The notes beneath the pieces are model-generated. The model had not been told where the DNA came from. It worked only from the letters and a program-made list of their open reading frames with translations, and ran no database searches. 64,000 bases of DNA from JAPLNB01 sp964451955 (lineage in GTDB: Bacteria; Planctomycetota; Phycisphaerae; Tepidisphaerales; Tepidisphaeraceae). Within the stretch, counting starts at the first letter, position 1. Each line of letters opens with the position of its first letter. Both the position numbers and the translations under genes were made by a program. Of the stretch, positions 62,475 through 64,000 are shown in pieces. The stretch is from positions 1 through 64,000 of the forward strand of contig CAYVKG010000014.1 of NCBI GenBank assembly GCA_964451955.1. Reading direction: 5' to 3'.

Positions 62475-63875
62475 ATGGCGGAAGCGATGATCGTGGAGGC
62501 TCTGACAGGCAAAGTGGCGATCGATGCGGAGGTGACGGTTAAGGGGTGGGTGCGGACAAGGCGCGATTCCAAAGCGGGATTTTCGTTTCTGGCACTCAAT
62601 GATGGTTCGTGCTTCGACTCGATCCAGGTGGTGACGCCGAACACGCTGCCGAATTACCAGAGCGAAATACTGCATATCACCACCGGGTGCTCGACGATCA
62701 TCACGGGGAAGTTGGTCAAATCGCAGGGCAAGGGGCAGGCGTATGAGATCCAGGCCAGCGAGGTGAAAGTGGTTGGATGGGTGGATGATCCCGACACCTA
62801 TCCGGTGTCGCCGAAGCAGCATACGTTCGAGTACCTGCGGGAAGTGGCGCATCTGAGAGCTCGGACGAACACGTTTGGAGCGGTGACGCGGGTGAGGAAT
62901 TGCCTGGCGCAGGCGGTGCATCGTTTCTTCCATGAGCGGAATTTCTATTGGGTGCACACGCCGATCATTACCTGTTCGGATTGCGAAGGGGCGGGGCAGA
63001 TGTTCAAGGTGTCGACGCTGGATCTGGCGAACCTGCCACGGACGGCCGACGGGCAGGTGGACTATACGCAGGACTTCTTTGGAAAGCCCGCGAACCTAAC
63101 GGTGTCGGGACAACTGGAGGTGGAGACGTATTGTCTGGCGTTGAGCAAGGTGTACACGTTCGGGCCGACGTTTCGCGCGGAGAATTCGAACACGCCGAGG
63201 CACTTGGCGGAGTTCTGGATGATCGAGCCGGAGGTTGCGTTCGCCGACCTGGCGGCGGACGCGGATCTGGCGGAGTCTTTTCTGAAGTACATCTTTCGGG
63301 CGTTGCTGAACGAGCGGCAGGATGACATGAAGTTTTTTGCGGAGCGGATTGACAAGACGTGCATCGATCGGGTGGAGAAGTTCATCAATTCGAGTTTTGA
63401 GCGGATGACGTACACGGATGCGATAGCGGCGTTGGAGAAGTCGGGGAAGAAGTTCGAGTTTCCGGTGAAGTGGGGTATCGATCTTCAGACGGAGCATGAG
63501 CGGTACTTGACGGAGGAGCACGTGGGGCGGCCGGTGGTGGTAATGAATTACCCGAAGGACATCAAGGCGTTTTACATGCGGATGAACGATGACGGGAAGA
63601 CGGTGGCGGCGATGGATGTGCTGGCACCGGGGATTGGGGAGATTATCGGGGGATCGCAGAGGGAGGAGAGGCTGGATGTGCTGGATGGGCGAATGGAGGA
63701 GATGGGGCTGGACAAGAAAGCGTATTGGTGGTACCGGGACTTGAGGCGTTACGGGACGGTTCCGCACGCGGGTTTTGGGCTGGGATTTGAGCGGACGATT
63801 GTGTACGGGACGGGGATGGGAAACATTCGGGACGTGATTCCGTTTCCGAGGACGCCGAACAATGCGGAGTTTTAG
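62475..63875 (+). CDS. asnS: Asparaginyl-tRNA synthetase
   Basis: 466 residues, class-II aaRS. N-terminal OB anticodon-binding domain (VTVKGWVRTRRDSKAGFSFL), motif 2 FGPTFRAENSNTPRHLAEFW (the Asn-specific FRAE.S.T.RH), the MIEPE loop and motif 3 HAGFGLGFERTIVY. Charges tRNA-Asn, or provides an Asn-forming path. GGGAG at 62462-62466 supports the ATG at 62475 (one at 62469 is possible). Confidence 0.96.
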   Translation: MAEAMIVEALTGKVAIDAEVTVKGWVRTRRDSKAGFSFLALNDGSCFDSIQVVTPNTLPNYQSEILHITTGCSTIITGKLVKSQGKGQAYEIQASEVKVVGWVDDPDTYPVSPKQHTFEYLREVAHLRARTNTFGAVTRVRNCLAQAVHRFFHERNFYWVHTPIITCSDCEGAGQMFKVSTLDLANLPRTADGQVDYTQDFFGKPANLTVSGQLEVETYCLALSKVYTFGPTFRAENSNTPRHLAEFWMIEPEVAFADLAADADLAESFLKYIFRALLNERQDDMKFFAERIDKTCIDRVEKFINSSFERMTYTDAIAALEKSGKKFEFPVKWGIDLQTEHERYLTEEHVGRPVVVMNYPKDIKAFYMRMNDDGKTVAAMDVLAPGIGEIIGGSQREERLDVLDGRMEEMGLDKKAYWWYRDLRRYGTVPHAGFGLGFERTIVYGTGMGNIRDVIPFPRTPNNAEF

Positions 63876-63928
63876 GTTGGTCGGCGGTGGGGCGATATCG
63901 CTGTGGGGGTCAGGTCTGGAAATCGGGG

Positions 63929-64000
63929 ATGGGCGTAGGTCGTGCGCCGTTCATGGCGGAGTCGTGGGCGCAGATACCGACGGCGGTCCAGTTGGCGCTG
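63929..64000 (+). CDS. Possible start of a gene running off the window
   Basis: An open frame from the ATG at 63929 (MGVGRAPFMAESWAQIPTAV) runs to the end without a stop. It is short, lacks a clear ribosome binding site and is not recognised; a start at MAESW is also possible. Confidence 0.2.
   Translation, partial: MGVGRAPFMAESWAQIPTAVQLAL

Noticed and set aside
1..64000. CRISPR arrays, insertion-sequence transposases and rRNA genes
   Set aside because: No regularly spaced repeats, no transposase-like proteins and no rRNA segments were seen on either strand.

Overview
The window is high-GC bacterial chromosome and most resembles a planctomycete, probably from the Phycisphaerae side of the phylum. 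The grounds are: many exported proteins with Thr/Gln/Pro/Ser-rich 'TTQPTSQPA'-type linkers; a Tat/lipobox sulfatase; CotH, PA14, ThuA and DUF4139-type secreted proteins; an S55 (SpoIVB-like) peptidase in a non-spore context; and a compact Tad pilus locus. This assignment comes from gene content only, not from a phylogeny.

Layout. 0.4-2.3 kb: rpsB-tsf. 2.4-5.0 kb (minus): an OmpA-family lipoprotein, then an HTH protein with two C-terminal membrane segments and its small exported neighbour. 5.2-8.3 kb: a small unknown gene, a large sensor histidine kinase, and rpmH (44 codons). 8.4-13.8 kb (minus): a propeller/Ig-like exported protein, an S55-like serine peptidase and a cytidylate-kinase-like protein. 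14.1-17.3 kb: an alkyltransferase-domain protein, an ECF sigma factor and a membrane-bound putative anti-sigma factor. 17.5-22.5 kb: an integrated ~5 kb mobile element in the 3' end of tRNA-Arg(CCU). 22.8-30 kb: fliM, a CPBP protease, a DUF2617-like gene, hemL, an MCE protein, an exported TrmO-like protein and pgi. 30-34 kb: manC, ruvX, kdsA and a lipid kinase. 34-41 kb: CotH/EF-hand protein, family-4 UDG, dnaA and a PA14 protein. 40.8-50.2 kb (minus): the complete Tad pilus locus, with three tandem Flp pilins (two of them very short genes). 50.5-62 kb: ThuA, aroA, DUF4139, sulfatase, HEAT-repeat and exported proteins. 62.4-64 kb: asnS.

The most interesting part is the element at 17,476-22,450. 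It has a 21-bp att core duplicated at both ends, two AlpA/excisionase-like HTH genes, a CHC2-TOPRIM-DUF3987 primase/helicase and a tyrosine integrase. The core lies inside the integrase reading frame. In the integrated state the integrase ends in a short peptide read through the tRNA. On excision the same frame would run across the joined core into a 58-codon tail now stranded at the opposite end of the element. Integration would therefore swap the integrase C-terminus after the complete catalytic domain. The element also carries what looks like a replacement terminator for the tRNA inside the integrase gene, plus inverted and direct repeats near its ends.

Operon-like groups on one strand: pgi-manC-ruvX; lipid kinase-kdsA (overlapping); fliM-CPBP (overlapping); flp x3-cpaA-tadE-cpaB-cpaC-cpaE-cpaF-tadB-tadC-lipoprotein; cytidylate-kinase-like - S55 peptidase - propeller protein - rpmH; aroA-thuA; HEAT-repeat - small membrane protein.
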